64,000 bases of DNA from SVTX01 sp045612105. GTDB taxonomy: Bacteria > Bacillota > Clostridia > Oscillospirales > CAG-272. The position numbers and the translations under genes were made by a program. Under the pieces are notes generated by a model. That model saw nothing but the letters and a program-made list of their open reading frames with translations. It was not told the DNA's origin and ran no database searches. This document shows, in pieces, positions 53,383 to 61,154 of this stretch. Numbering within the stretch: the stretch's first letter is position 1; every line of letters starts with the position of its first letter. The stretch lies in contig JAZKYL010000113.1 in assembly GCA_045612105.1 (NCBI GenBank), positions 1 to 64,000 on the forward strand, in the 5' to 3' direction.

Positions 53383-53411
53383 TTGACAACTACCCCTAAA
53401 TATAGTATAAT
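53383..53411 (+). promoter_or_regulatory. nrdD promoter
   Basis: TTGACA (53383-53388) and TATAAT (53406-53411) are separated by 17 bases. The leader of about 115 bases contains hairpin GGCGCGGA (53420-53427) with TCCGCGCC (53434-53441) and ACCGTA with TACGGT (53459-53476). Confidence 0.9.
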
Positions 53412-53534
53412 TCTAGTGCGGCGCGGATGGCTGTCCGCGCCTTTACTATGCCCATTTTACCGTAAAACCATACGGTATAAGGGTTTCAGAGGTTAATAAA
53501 AAATTAGAATATAAAAATTGAAAAGGAGAAAAAA

Positions 53535-55952
53535 ATGTATAGCGTACAAAAGAGAGACGGAAAAATCGTAGAATTCAATTTAAGCAAGATCTCGGATGCT
53601 ATCAGACTTGCATTCGAAGCGCAGGAAAAGCAATTTAACCAGAACATAATCGACTTCTTGGCACTTAAGGTCACAGCGGAGTTCGAGCCCAAGATCAAGG
53701 ACGGTCTTATCGCGGTTGAGGAGATCCAGGACTGCGTTGAGTCAGTTCTCGTTCAGGCGGGCTATGCAGACGTGGCTAAGGCATACATCCTTTACCGCCG
53801 TCAGAGAGAGAAGCTGAGAAACGTTGAGAACACCGCGCTCGACTATAAGGATACCGTTGATAAGTATCTTAAGATGAATGACTGGAGAGTTAAGGAAAAC
53901 AGTACCGTTACCTATTCCGTAGGTGGTCTTATCCTTTCCAACTCAGGCGCTATCACCGCAAACTATTGGCTCAGTGAGGTTTACGACGACGAGATCGCAA
54001 ACGCACACAGAAACGTTGATATCCATATTCACGACCTTTCCATGCTCACCGGTTACTGCGCAGGTTGGTCGCTGAAGCAGCTTATCCAGGAAGGTCTCGG
54101 CGGTGTTACCGGTAAGATCACTTCCTCTCCCGCAGGTCACCTTTCCACCCTCTGCAACCAGATGGTAAACTTCCTCGGTATTATGCAGAACGAGTGGGCA
54201 GGCGCGCAGGCATTCTCCTCCTTTGATACATACCTCGCTCCTTTTGTAAAGGTAGATAACCTTACTTATAAGGAAGTAAAGCAGTGCATTCAGTCCTTCA
54301 TTTACGGTGTAAATACTCCTTCCCGTTGGGGTACTCAGTCTCCTTTCACAAACATCACACTTGACTGGACCGTTCCTAATGACCTTGCAGAGCTCAACTG
54401 TATCGTTGGCGGCAAGGAAATGGACTTCAAGTACAAGGATTGTAAGAAGGAAATGGATATGGTCAATAAGGCGTTCATCGAGATCATGATCGAGGGCGAC
54501 GCTAACGGTCGTGGCTTCCAGTATCCTATTCCTACATACTCTATCACCCGTGACTTCGACTGGTCCGAGACCGAGAACAATAAGCTTCTCTTCGAGATGA
54601 CCGCAAAGTACGGTACACCTTATTTCTCCAACTACATCAACTCCGATATGGAGCCGAGCGACGTTCGTTCTATGTGCTGCCGTCTCCGTCTCGACCTCAG
54701 AGAGCTTCGTAAGAAGTCCGGCGGTTTCTTCGGCTCGGGTGAGTCCACAGGTTCCGTAGGTGTCGTAACCATCAATATGCCCCGTATCGCATACCTTGCA
54801 GAGAACGAGGACGACTTCTATAAGAGACTTGATAAGCTCATGGACATCGCAGCTCGTTCGCTGAAGACCAAGAGAACGGTTATCACCAAGCTTCTTGATG
54901 AGGGTCTGTATCCTTACACCAAGAGATACCTCGGCACCTTCAACAACCACTTCTCGACTATCGGTCTCGTTGGTATGAACGAGGTTGGTCTTAACGCTAA
55001 GTGGCTCAGAGCCGATATGACTCATAAGGAGACTCAGGAATTCTCCAAGAACGTTCTCAACCACATGAGAGAGAGACTTTCCGACTATCAGGAAATGTAC
55101 GGCGACCTCTATAACCTTGAGGCAACTCCCGCTGAGTCCACCTCTTACCGTTTCGCAAAGCACGACAGAAAGAGATGGCCCGACATCATCACCGCAACCG
55201 ATAACGCAAAGGCTCCTTACTACACCAACTCCAGCCACCTTCCCGTTGGCTACACCGAGGATATCTTCGATGCTCTCGACATTCAGGACGAGCTTCAGAC
55301 CCTTTATACCTCGGGAACAGTATTCCATGCCTTCCTTGGTGAGAAGCTTCCCACCTGGAAGAGCGCGGCAACTCTCGTTCGTAAGATAGCGGAGAACTAC
55401 AAGCTTCCTTATTACACAATGTCTCCCACATACTCGATCTGTACCGAGCACGGCTACATCAATGGAGAAGAGTATACCTGTCCTAAGTGCGGCAAGACCA
55501 CCGAGGTTTACAGCCGTATTACAGGTTACTACCGTCCCGTTCAGGCTTGGAACGATGGTAAGAGCCAGGAGTTCAAGGAGAGAAGAACATATAATATCGA
55601 TCGCTCCACCGAGCTCCATCCCGAGATCAACGTTGGCACGGATAGCGTAAGAACTATCAGCATTATTCCCGAGCCCGTTGTAGAGGAAGAGTGCGTATGC
55701 GAGGCAGTTGCAGGCAAGCAGGTACTCCTTTTCGCTACCAAGACCTGCCCCAACTGTAAGATCGCAGGCGAGTTCCTTGACAAGGCTGGAATCGCTTACG
55801 AAAAGCTCTTTGCTGACGAGCATCTTGATCTTGTTGCGGAGTACGGCATCAAGCAGGCTCCTACGCTCGTAGTAGTTGAGGACGGACTTGAGATCGCTAA
55901 GGCGGCTAACCTCTCCAATATCAAGAAGTTCATCGAGGAGACCCTCGCTTAA
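53535..55952 (+). CDS. nrdD: Anaerobic ribonucleoside-triphosphate reductase with C-terminal glutaredoxin-like domain
   Basis: The 805-residue class III enzyme makes dNTPs from NTPs without oxygen. Residues 1-95 are the ATP cone (YSVQKRDGKIVEFNLSKI). The barrel includes GYCAGWSLKQLIQEGLGG and MCCRLRLDLREL. The zinc site CPKCG precedes the glycyl radical loop RITGY (G664). Residues about 715-805 form a separate redoxin domain with CPNC (C738-C741) and KQAPTLVVVEDG (the cis-Pro loop). NrdD is normally about 600-730 residues, so the redoxin is an addition. It follows tandem NrdR boxes. AAGGAG precedes ATG; codon bias is strong. Confidence 0.95.
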   Translation: MYSVQKRDGKIVEFNLSKISDAIRLAFEAQEKQFNQNIIDFLALKVTAEFEPKIKDGLIAVEEIQDCVESVLVQAGYADVAKAYILYRRQREKLRNVENTALDYKDTVDKYLKMNDWRVKENSTVTYSVGGLILSNSGAITANYWLSEVYDDEIANAHRNVDIHIHDLSMLTGYCAGWSLKQLIQEGLGGVTGKITSSPAGHLSTLCNQMVNFLGIMQNEWAGAQAFSSFDTYLAPFVKVDNLTYKEVKQCIQSFIYGVNTPSRWGTQSPFTNITLDWTVPNDLAELNCIVGGKEMDFKYKDCKKEMDMVNKAFIEIMIEGDANGRGFQYPIPTYSITRDFDWSETENNKLLFEMTAKYGTPYFSNYINSDMEPSDVRSMCCRLRLDLRELRKKSGGFFGSGESTGSVGVVTINMPRIAYLAENEDDFYKRLDKLMDIAARSLKTKRTVITKLLDEGLYPYTKRYLGTFNNHFSTIGLVGMNEVGLNAKWLRADMTHKETQEFSKNVLNHMRERLSDYQEMYGDLYNLEATPAESTSYRFAKHDRKRWPDIITATDNAKAPYYTNSSHLPVGYTEDIFDALDIQDELQTLYTSGTVFHAFLGEKLPTWKSAATLVRKIAENYKLPYYTMSPTYSICTEHGYINGEEYTCPKCGKTTEVYSRITGYYRPVQAWNDGKSQEFKERRTYNIDRSTELHPEINVGTDSVRTISIIPEPVVEEECVCEAVAGKQVLLFATKTCPNCKIAGEFLDKAGIAYEKLFADEHLDLVAEYGIKQAPTLVVVEDGLEIAKAANLSNIKKFIEETLA

Positions 55953-55967
55953 TTTGTTGAATTATAA

Positions 55968-55996
55968 AGAGGGAAAACACAAGCGGTTTTCCCTCT
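55968..55996 (+). terminator. Hairpin after nrdD
   Basis: AGAGGGAAAAC (55968-55978) pairs perfectly with GTTTTCCCTCT (55986-55996), with a 7-base loop. No T run follows, so termination may be partial and trxB may be reached by read-through. I found no separate trxB promoter. Confidence 0.6.
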
Positions 55997-56027
55997 GAAT
56001 TAATTTGATATTAATTCCGACTTTAAG

Positions 56028-56190
56028 AAAGGAATTCTGCGTGAAAATTAATCCTTCTTGGAAGTGAAACGATCGTTTTCACGCACGAATTTTGCCTTTA
56101 AGGCAAAATTCATAGATTATTTTTATGCCGCCGCAGTTTTTGCTGAAGTAAATTCAGGAGTGCTTGCTCGGCGGCGGAATGGAGATAATT
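56028..56190 (+). promoter_or_regulatory. Candidate structured 5-prime leader of trxB (copy B)
   Basis: In order: AAAGGA (56028-56033); GTG at 56041 opening an 8-codon ORF ending at 56067; hairpin 1, GCGTGAAA (from 56039) with TTTTCACGC (to 56084); hairpin 2, GAATTTTGCC-tttaa-GGCAAAATTC (56087-56111); hairpin 3, GCCGCCGC (56127-56134) with GGCGGCGG (56170-56177); then AATGGAG and ATG. These are the same elements, order and near-identical ends as the hom leader at 2352-2181. Confidence 0.6.
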
Positions 56191-57096
56191 ATGTATGATT
56201 TAATAGTTGTTGGCGCAGGTCCCGCAGGACTTACCGCCGCAATATATGCTCGCCGCGCTGATAAGAGCGTTCTCGTTCTCGATAAGGGAATGTTCGGCGG
56301 ACAGATGACCTTCTCACCCAAAATAGAGAACTATCCCGGATACGGACAGATCAGCGGTAACGAGCTTGCAGAGAAAATGGTCTCTCAGGCTATCGAGATG
56401 GGTGCCGAGATCGATATGGCAGAGGTTACCGGAATTGAAAAAGAGGGAAACATTTTCTGCGTATTCTGCGGCGATGATATATATATGTCCAAAACCGTAA
56501 TTCTTGCGACCGGTGCGCGTCACCGCCTCCTCGGTATCGACAGAGAAGAGGAATTCATCGGTGAAGGAATCTCCTTCTGCGCAGTTTGCGACGGCGCGTT
56601 CTATGCCGGCAAGACCGTAGCGGTTATCGGCGGCGGAAACTCTGCGCTCCAGGAGGCGATCATGCTCTCCGACGGTTGTGAAAAGGTCTATGTCGTTCAG
56701 AATCTTGATTTTCTTACCGGTGAAGAGAAGCTTGCTGAGATTCTCAAGAAGAGAAAGAATGTTGAGATAATCTACGGCTGTACAGTTGAAGCAATTCACG
56801 GAAACGATGTTTTCGGCGGAATCGTTATCAAGAACACCGCAACCGGAGAGAAAACGAGACTTGACCTTGACGGAATGTTCGTTGCCATCGGTCAGGTTCC
56901 CGAAAATGAAGCCTATAAGAACCTTGTAGCCCTTTCCGACAGAGGATACGTGGTCTCCGACGAGAACTGTCTCACAGAGACCGACGGACTCTTTGTTGCG
57001 GGTGACTGCAGAACAAAAAATATCAGACAGATATCAACTGCTTGCGGAGACGGCGCAACCGCCGCACTTGCCGCTTGTAGGTATTTGGATAAGTAA
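56191..57096 (+). CDS. trxB: Thioredoxin-reductase-like FAD-dependent oxidoreductase
   Basis: The 301-residue flavoprotein has the FAD motif VVGAGPAGLTAAIYA (7-20), the redox centre CAVCDG (C130, C133) and a second dinucleotide motif VIGGGNSALQEA (146-156). The HRRxxFRA segment that binds the NADPH phosphate in classical TrxB is replaced by VVQNLDFLTGE (168-178). It may therefore use NADH, or another donor such as ferredoxin, like the clostridial flavin-type reductases. ATG at 56191 follows GGAG (56181-56184) inside the structured leader; an in-frame ATG at 56164 falls in hairpin 3. Thioredoxin is encoded at 60670. Confidence 0.9.
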   Translation: MYDLIVVGAGPAGLTAAIYARRADKSVLVLDKGMFGGQMTFSPKIENYPGYGQISGNELAEKMVSQAIEMGAEIDMAEVTGIEKEGNIFCVFCGDDIYMSKTVILATGARHRLLGIDREEEFIGEGISFCAVCDGAFYAGKTVAVIGGGNSALQEAIMLSDGCEKVYVVQNLDFLTGEEKLAEILKKRKNVEIIYGCTVEAIHGNDVFGGIVIKNTATGEKTRLDLDGMFVAIGQVPENEAYKNLVALSDRGYVVSDENCLTETDGLFVAGDCRTKNIRQISTACGDGATAALAACRYLDK

Positions 57097-57102
57097 GGGA
57101 TT

Positions 57103-57173
57103 TTTGGGGGAAGGAAAAACTTCTTGAAAGAAGTTTTTCCTTCCCCCAAACCCCCTTTCTTTTCAAGAACTTT
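57103..57173. repeat. Long inverted-repeat element R4
   Basis: A 23-bp perfect stem (57103-57125 and 57128-57150) with a GA loop is followed by TTTCAAGAACTTT (57161-57173), the reverse of the R2/R3 arm. It is in the opposite orientation to R2 and R3. It begins 7 bases after the trxB stop and is its probable terminator. Confidence 0.85.
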
Positions 57174-57208
57174 CTGAAAAAAGGTAAACAGAATTTTTCA
57201 TAAATCTA

Positions 57209-57237
57209 TTGATTTAATTGACGTTTTATGGTAGAAT
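57209..57237 (+). promoter_or_regulatory. Promoter of SUF-like operon
   Basis: TTGATT (57209-57214) and TAGAAT (57232-57237) are separated by 17 bases, with an extended TG at 57229-57230. Confidence 0.65.
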
Positions 57238-57289
57238 ATTATTGGCAAATAATGCTTTTATATAAATAGCTCAAAAGAAAGGAAAAAGT

Positions 57290-58021
57290 ATGTTAGAAAT
57301 TAAGAATTTAACTTACACGGTAACCGATCCCGATACGGGAAAAGAGAACCGAATTATAGATAATGTAAGCTTGACTATCAACGACCGCTTTGTTGCCATC
57401 ACAGGTCCCAACGGCGGCGGTAAGTCCACACTTGCCAAGCTGATAGCGGGCATTTATAAAGCCGATTCCGGACAGATACTTCTGGATGGCGTTGATATTA
57501 CCAATATGACCATTACCGAGAGAGCAAACGCAGGTATCAGCTTTGCATTCCAGCAGCCAGTAAGATTCAAGGGTATCACCGTTAAGGATCTTATCTCGCT
57601 GGCGGCAGGAAACAAAATTTCGGTTGCGGAAGCCTGCAAATATCTTTCCGAGGTAGGTCTTTGTGCGAAGGAATACGTTAATCGCGAGGTCAACGAGTCG
57701 CTTTCGGGCGGTGAGCTGAAGAGAATCGAGATTGCTATGATCAACGCTCGCGGAACTAAGTTTTCGATCTTCGACGAGCCCGAGGCGGGAATCGACCTCT
57801 GGAGCTTCAATAACCTTATCAAGGTTTTCGAGAAGATGCACGAAAGAACCCACGGTTGTATTATGATCATCTCTCACCAGGAGAGAATTCTCGATATCGC
57901 CGATAAGATCGTTGTGGTTGCCGACGGTAAGGTTGCCGCATACGGAGCGAAAAACGATATTCTGCCTGACCTCCTCTCGGCTCAGGCAGGCTGTAAGTTT
58001 ACTCAGGGAGGTGACGAATAA
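57290..58021 (+). CDS. sufC: SufC-like Fe-S assembly ATPase (SmsC type)
   Basis: The 243-residue ABC ATPase has Walker A GPNGGGKST, signature LSGGELKRIEIAM (the GGE and KR form of SufC), Walker B SIFDEPEAGIDLWSF and switch IISHQERIL. The DEPEAGIDLW segment is SufC-like rather than transporter-like. It energises Fe-S cluster assembly on its partner. It overlaps the next gene by one base (TAATG). Only a SufB/D-like partner follows; sufS, sufU and sufD are absent. This resembles the two-component minimal SUF-like (SMS) system described in anaerobes. Confidence 0.88.
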   Translation: MLEIKNLTYTVTDPDTGKENRIIDNVSLTINDRFVAITGPNGGGKSTLAKLIAGIYKADSGQILLDGVDITNMTITERANAGISFAFQQPVRFKGITVKDLISLAAGNKISVAEACKYLSEVGLCAKEYVNREVNESLSGGELKRIEIAMINARGTKFSIFDEPEAGIDLWSFNNLIKVFEKMHERTHGCIMIISHQERILDIADKIVVVADGKVAAYGAKNDILPDLLSAQAGCKFTQGGDE

Positions 58022-58953
58022 TGGCTGAAAAGAAGCTTGACAGTATCAAACTGAATATTCTTCGTGAGGTTGCAGACCTTGAAGATGTACCAACGGGTGC
58101 TTATTCTATCCGTGTTGACGGCGACACCTTCGATAAAAAGTCCTCCGAGAACATTATTATCGAAAAGAAGACAGACAAGCCCGGTATTGATATCTATATC
58201 AAGGCGGCGGGCAAGAGAGAAAGCGTTCATATTCCCGTTATTCTCGCTGAAAGCGGTCTCAAGGAGGTCGTTTATAACGATTTCCACATTGAGGAAAATG
58301 CTGACGTGCTTATTATCGCAGGTTGCGGTATCCACAACTGCGGTGTGCAGGACAGTGAGCATAGTGGAATACACAGCTTCTACGTTGGAAAGAACGCAAA
58401 GGTTAAATACGTTGAAAAGCACTACGGTGAAGGCGATGGCAACGGTAAGAACATTATGAATCCTCACACCGTCGTTGAGCTTGCCGAGGGCGCGTATATG
58501 GAAATGGAGACCACCCAGATCAAGGGCGTTGACTCCACCAAGAGAAAGACCGACGCGATATTGAACGAAAAGGCAACCCTTGTAGTCCACGAGAAAATTA
58601 TGACTCACGGTGAGCAGTTTGCCGAAACCGAATTCGTAGTTGACCTTCGCGGCGAGGATTGCGGAACTCACGTGGTTTCCCGTTCGGTTGCAAAGGATAA
58701 TTCCCGTCAGCTCTTTATCTCCGATGTTGTCGGAAACGCAAGATGCTCGGGGCACACCGAGTGCGACGCAATTATTATGGATAATGCCAGCGTTGTTGCC
58801 GTGCCCAAGATCGTCGCAAACAACACCGAGGCATCCCTTATCCACGAAGCGGCAATCGGTAAGATCGCGGGTGAACAGCTTATCAAGCTTATGACACTCG
58901 GTCTTGACGAAAAGCAAGCGGAGGAAGAGATAATCAACGGATTCTTAAAGTAA
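58021..58953 (+). CDS. sufB: SufB/SufD-like Fe-S scaffold (SmsB type)
   Basis: The 310-residue protein is a short member of the SufB/D beta-helix family; SufB is usually about 470 residues, so the N-terminal part is largely absent. Beta-helix repeats and cysteines are visible in IIAGCGIHNCGVQDSEHSG. The C-terminal segment HTECDAIIMDNASVVAVPKI and SLIHEAAIGKI matches the conserved SufB/D core. It pairs with the ATPase encoded immediately upstream and should assemble clusters for the many Fe-S proteins here, such as Rnf, NrdG and FTR-like. Symbol given by homology; smsB may be more exact. Confidence 0.85.
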   Translation: MAEKKLDSIKLNILREVADLEDVPTGAYSIRVDGDTFDKKSSENIIIEKKTDKPGIDIYIKAAGKRESVHIPVILAESGLKEVVYNDFHIEENADVLIIAGCGIHNCGVQDSEHSGIHSFYVGKNAKVKYVEKHYGEGDGNGKNIMNPHTVVELAEGAYMEMETTQIKGVDSTKRKTDAILNEKATLVVHEKIMTHGEQFAETEFVVDLRGEDCGTHVVSRSVAKDNSRQLFISDVVGNARCSGHTECDAIIMDNASVVAVPKIVANNTEASLIHEAAIGKIAGEQLIKLMTLGLDEKQAEEEIINGFLK

Positions 58954-58979
58954 AGTTTAAAAATAGCGGAGGTGCTGCT

Positions 58980-60446
58980 ATGAAGGTAACGAACATTATT
59001 GCTAACCGTGATACAATCGAATTCGCAACCGATCCAGTTGTGAAAAAGAAGGCTTTAGTTTCCTGCTATTCTCCTGCTTTGGGCGAAAATTTGCAGATCT
59101 GTCACGCTGAATTTGCTCCCGAGGACGGAAAGTACGTAATTCCTCGCTTTCACGAAAAGGATGACCTGGTTTTTGCAAGATTTGAACTTACGGTTGCCGG
59201 AGAAGTGCTCGACGGCAAAAAATACGTTGAGAATTTTAATTACGCAGAAAGAACCTTCGATTATCCCACCGCTGACACCAAAAAAGGATTACAGATCGGC
59301 AATCTTGACGACGCTGTAGCCCTTGGAGTCAAGCATATCGCTCTCAATATGAACGAGGGTGATATTATTATGACCGCGCCCGAAGAGGGCAATACCATCG
59401 AATTTTTCCACGATGGCAGAACCTTCTATTTCAATAAGGGCAGAGTTCTTGGCAATGACAAGCGAATAAAGGATCTTTCCGATAGGGGTATGATCATCAC
59501 TTATATCCTCCTCAATAGCAGAAAATGGGGAATTGAGGTTCCCGACGATCTCTGGAACGTGATCAAACACCCCGATTACGATAAGCTTCAGGACGGCAAG
59601 GGAAGGATCTCCCAGTTCAATGTTGTCACCGAGGACGGTGTTGCTTATTATAAGGCATTTATCGCATTCCTCGCAGAGAGATACACGCGAGAAGACGAAA
59701 AATACGGTCGAGTTGTCGGTATGATCGTCGGAAACGAGGTCAATTCGGGCTACGAATGGTGCAATTCGGGCGAGATGACCTGCGAGGAATACTGCAGACA
59801 CTACGCAAAGGCTCTCCGTCTTACCTATCAGGCGGCTTGCTCTGTTTACAGCAATATGAGAGTTTATATTTCTCTCGACCACTTCTGGACGGGAGCGAAC
59901 TTCGATCAGAATCCTCTGCGCTATTATCCCTCAAGATCGATTCTTGAGAACGTAAACCGCGAATTTCGCGACGAAGGACAGGTTCCGTGGAACGTGGCGC
60001 ACCACCCCTATCCCGAAAATCTTGCCCACGCGGATTTCTGGAACGATAAGACCGCGACCGACGATCTCGATACCTACCGTATTACATTCAAAAATCTTGA
60101 GGTGCTTGCAAAGGTGCTGTATCAGGAGGAATATCTTTATAACGGAGAGAGAAGAAGGATCATTCTCTCGGAGCAGGGCTTCAACTCCCATTGGACCCCC
60201 GAGAGCGAGGTGCTTCAGGCTCTCGCATACGGTCGCGCATACAAAAAGGTCATGCAGATCCCCGAGGTAGATAGCTTCATCCTTCACGCTTACAGAGATA
60301 ATATCAAAGAGTTCGGACTGAATCTCGGGCTGCTCAGACGAAAAAAGGAGTCTAACGAGATCGACGGTCCCAAGCCCATTTATTACGTCTTCAAGGCAAT
60401 CGACAAGAAGGACGAAAAGGGTGTTTACCATTGGGAAAGATACTGA
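58980..60446 (+). CDS. DUF5722 family glycosidase-like protein
   Basis: The 488-residue protein matches DUF5722 as I recall it, with a small N-terminal beta domain and a TIM-barrel-like domain. Candidate catalytic segments are RVVGMIVGNEVNSGYEW, with Asn-Glu in the manner of GH-A acid/base residues, and RRIILSEQGFNS, whose Glu could be the nucleophile. YISLDHFWT and WNVAHHPYPENLA lie between. No signal peptide. Substrate unknown. GGAGG precedes ATG. It lies between the SUF-like pair and the FTR-like gene, which have no evident link to sugar metabolism. Confidence 0.75.
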   Translation: MKVTNIIANRDTIEFATDPVVKKKALVSCYSPALGENLQICHAEFAPEDGKYVIPRFHEKDDLVFARFELTVAGEVLDGKKYVENFNYAERTFDYPTADTKKGLQIGNLDDAVALGVKHIALNMNEGDIIMTAPEEGNTIEFFHDGRTFYFNKGRVLGNDKRIKDLSDRGMIITYILLNSRKWGIEVPDDLWNVIKHPDYDKLQDGKGRISQFNVVTEDGVAYYKAFIAFLAERYTREDEKYGRVVGMIVGNEVNSGYEWCNSGEMTCEEYCRHYAKALRLTYQAACSVYSNMRVYISLDHFWTGANFDQNPLRYYPSRSILENVNREFRDEGQVPWNVAHHPYPENLAHADFWNDKTATDDLDTYRITFKNLEVLAKVLYQEEYLYNGERRRIILSEQGFNSHWTPESEVLQALAYGRAYKKVMQIPEVDSFILHAYRDNIKEFGLNLGLLRRKKESNEIDGPKPIYYVFKAIDKKDEKGVYHWERY

Positions 60447-60461
60447 TTTTGGAGAAAGAAT

Positions 60462-60665
60462 ATGAAAATTATCGAAAATCCCGATAAAGAAATAGTCGCT
60501 ATAGTCAAGGAAGGACTCAAGCAAAGAGGCGGATATTGCCCATGCCGTCGAGAGAATAAACCCGAATATAAGTGTATGTGCGAGGAATTCAAAGCGCAGA
60601 TCAAGGATCCCGACTTTGAAGGCTATTGCCACTGTATGCTGTACTATAAGAGTAAGGAAGATTAA
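60462..60665 (+). CDS. Ferredoxin-thioredoxin reductase catalytic-subunit-like protein
   Basis: The 67-residue protein has three CxC pairs: CPC (26, 28), CMC (38, 40) and CHC (56, 58). In the FTR catalytic chain these six cysteines form a 4Fe-4S cluster beside the redox disulfide. It is shorter than plant and cyanobacterial FTR-beta, with CPC-x9-CMC-x15-CHC spacing. The family transfers ferredoxin electrons to thioredoxin, and thioredoxin is encoded 4 bases after its stop. No FTR variable subunit is present. GGAG lies 9 bases upstream of ATG. Confidence 0.88.
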   Translation: MKIIENPDKEIVAIVKEGLKQRGGYCPCRRENKPEYKCMCEEFKAQIKDPDFEGYCHCMLYYKSKED

Positions 60666-60669
60666 AACT

Positions 60670-60984
60670 ATGATAACAGAGATCACAAAAGCAAATTACG
60701 AAACAGAAGTAGTAAATTCCGATAAGCCGGTACTTATCGACTTTTGGGCAGAGTGGTGCGGTCCTTGCCGTATGCTTGCTCCTACCGTTGACGCTATTGC
60801 ATCTGAAAGAGATGATATCAAGGTCGGAAAGATCAACGTTGACGTTGAGCAGGAGCTTTGCGTAAAATTTGAAATCGACAGTATACCTACGCTCATTATT
60901 CTCAAAAAGGGCGAGATTGCGGGTAAGCTTGTGGGGTATAATTCAAAGACCATAGTCGAAACCTTTATCGACAAAACAATATAA
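60670..60984 (+). CDS. trxA: Thioredoxin
   Basis: The 104-residue thioredoxin has the active site WCGPC (C30, C33) in FWAEWCGPCRM, the buried Asp in LIDFWA, and cis-Pro in DSIPTLII. Full length. ATG at 60670 follows AAGGAAG within the end of the FTR-like gene; an earlier in-frame start at 60616 lies inside that gene. It is the direct partner of the FTR-like protein and possibly of the TrxB-like flavoprotein at 56191. A terminator follows at 60992. Confidence 0.96.
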   Translation: MITEITKANYETEVVNSDKPVLIDFWAEWCGPCRMLAPTVDAIASERDDIKVGKINVDVEQELCVKFEIDSIPTLIILKKGEIAGKLVGYNSKTIVETFIDKTI

Positions 60985-60991
60985 CTAATAA

Positions 60992-61027
60992 AAGGGCTAT
61001 TTCTGCGCATTACGTAAAATAGCCCTT
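60992..61027 (+). terminator. Terminator after trxA
   Basis: AAGGGCTATTT (60992-61002) pairs perfectly with AAATAGCCCTT (61017-61027), followed by GTTATTT. Confidence 0.8.
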
Positions 61028-61118
61028 GTTATTTCCAAATTTTATTGATGTACGGTTTAATATTGTGCTAAAATCTTTTCAAAAGAATAAGATTGTCTAT
61101 GGAAAGCTTTGACAAAAG

Positions 61119-61127
61119 TGTTATAAT
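61119..61127 (+). promoter_or_regulatory. Extended -10 promoter of fbp
   Basis: TG-T-TATAAT at 61119-61127 is a perfect extended -10. A TTGACA at 61109-61114 is only 7 bases away and cannot be its -35; it may be chance. Confidence 0.55.
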
Positions 61128-61154
61128 TTAAGTATAAATTATTTGAGGTGCAAA

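Noticed and set aside
53943..55823. Long open frame (626 codons) on the strand opposite nrdD
   Set aside because: Same reason: antisense shadow of nrdD, which has an intact domain series and a proper promoter.
61109..61127. TTGACA/TATAAT as a standard fbp promoter
   Set aside because: Only 7 bases separate them; the TG-T-TATAAT extended -10 is the better explanation.
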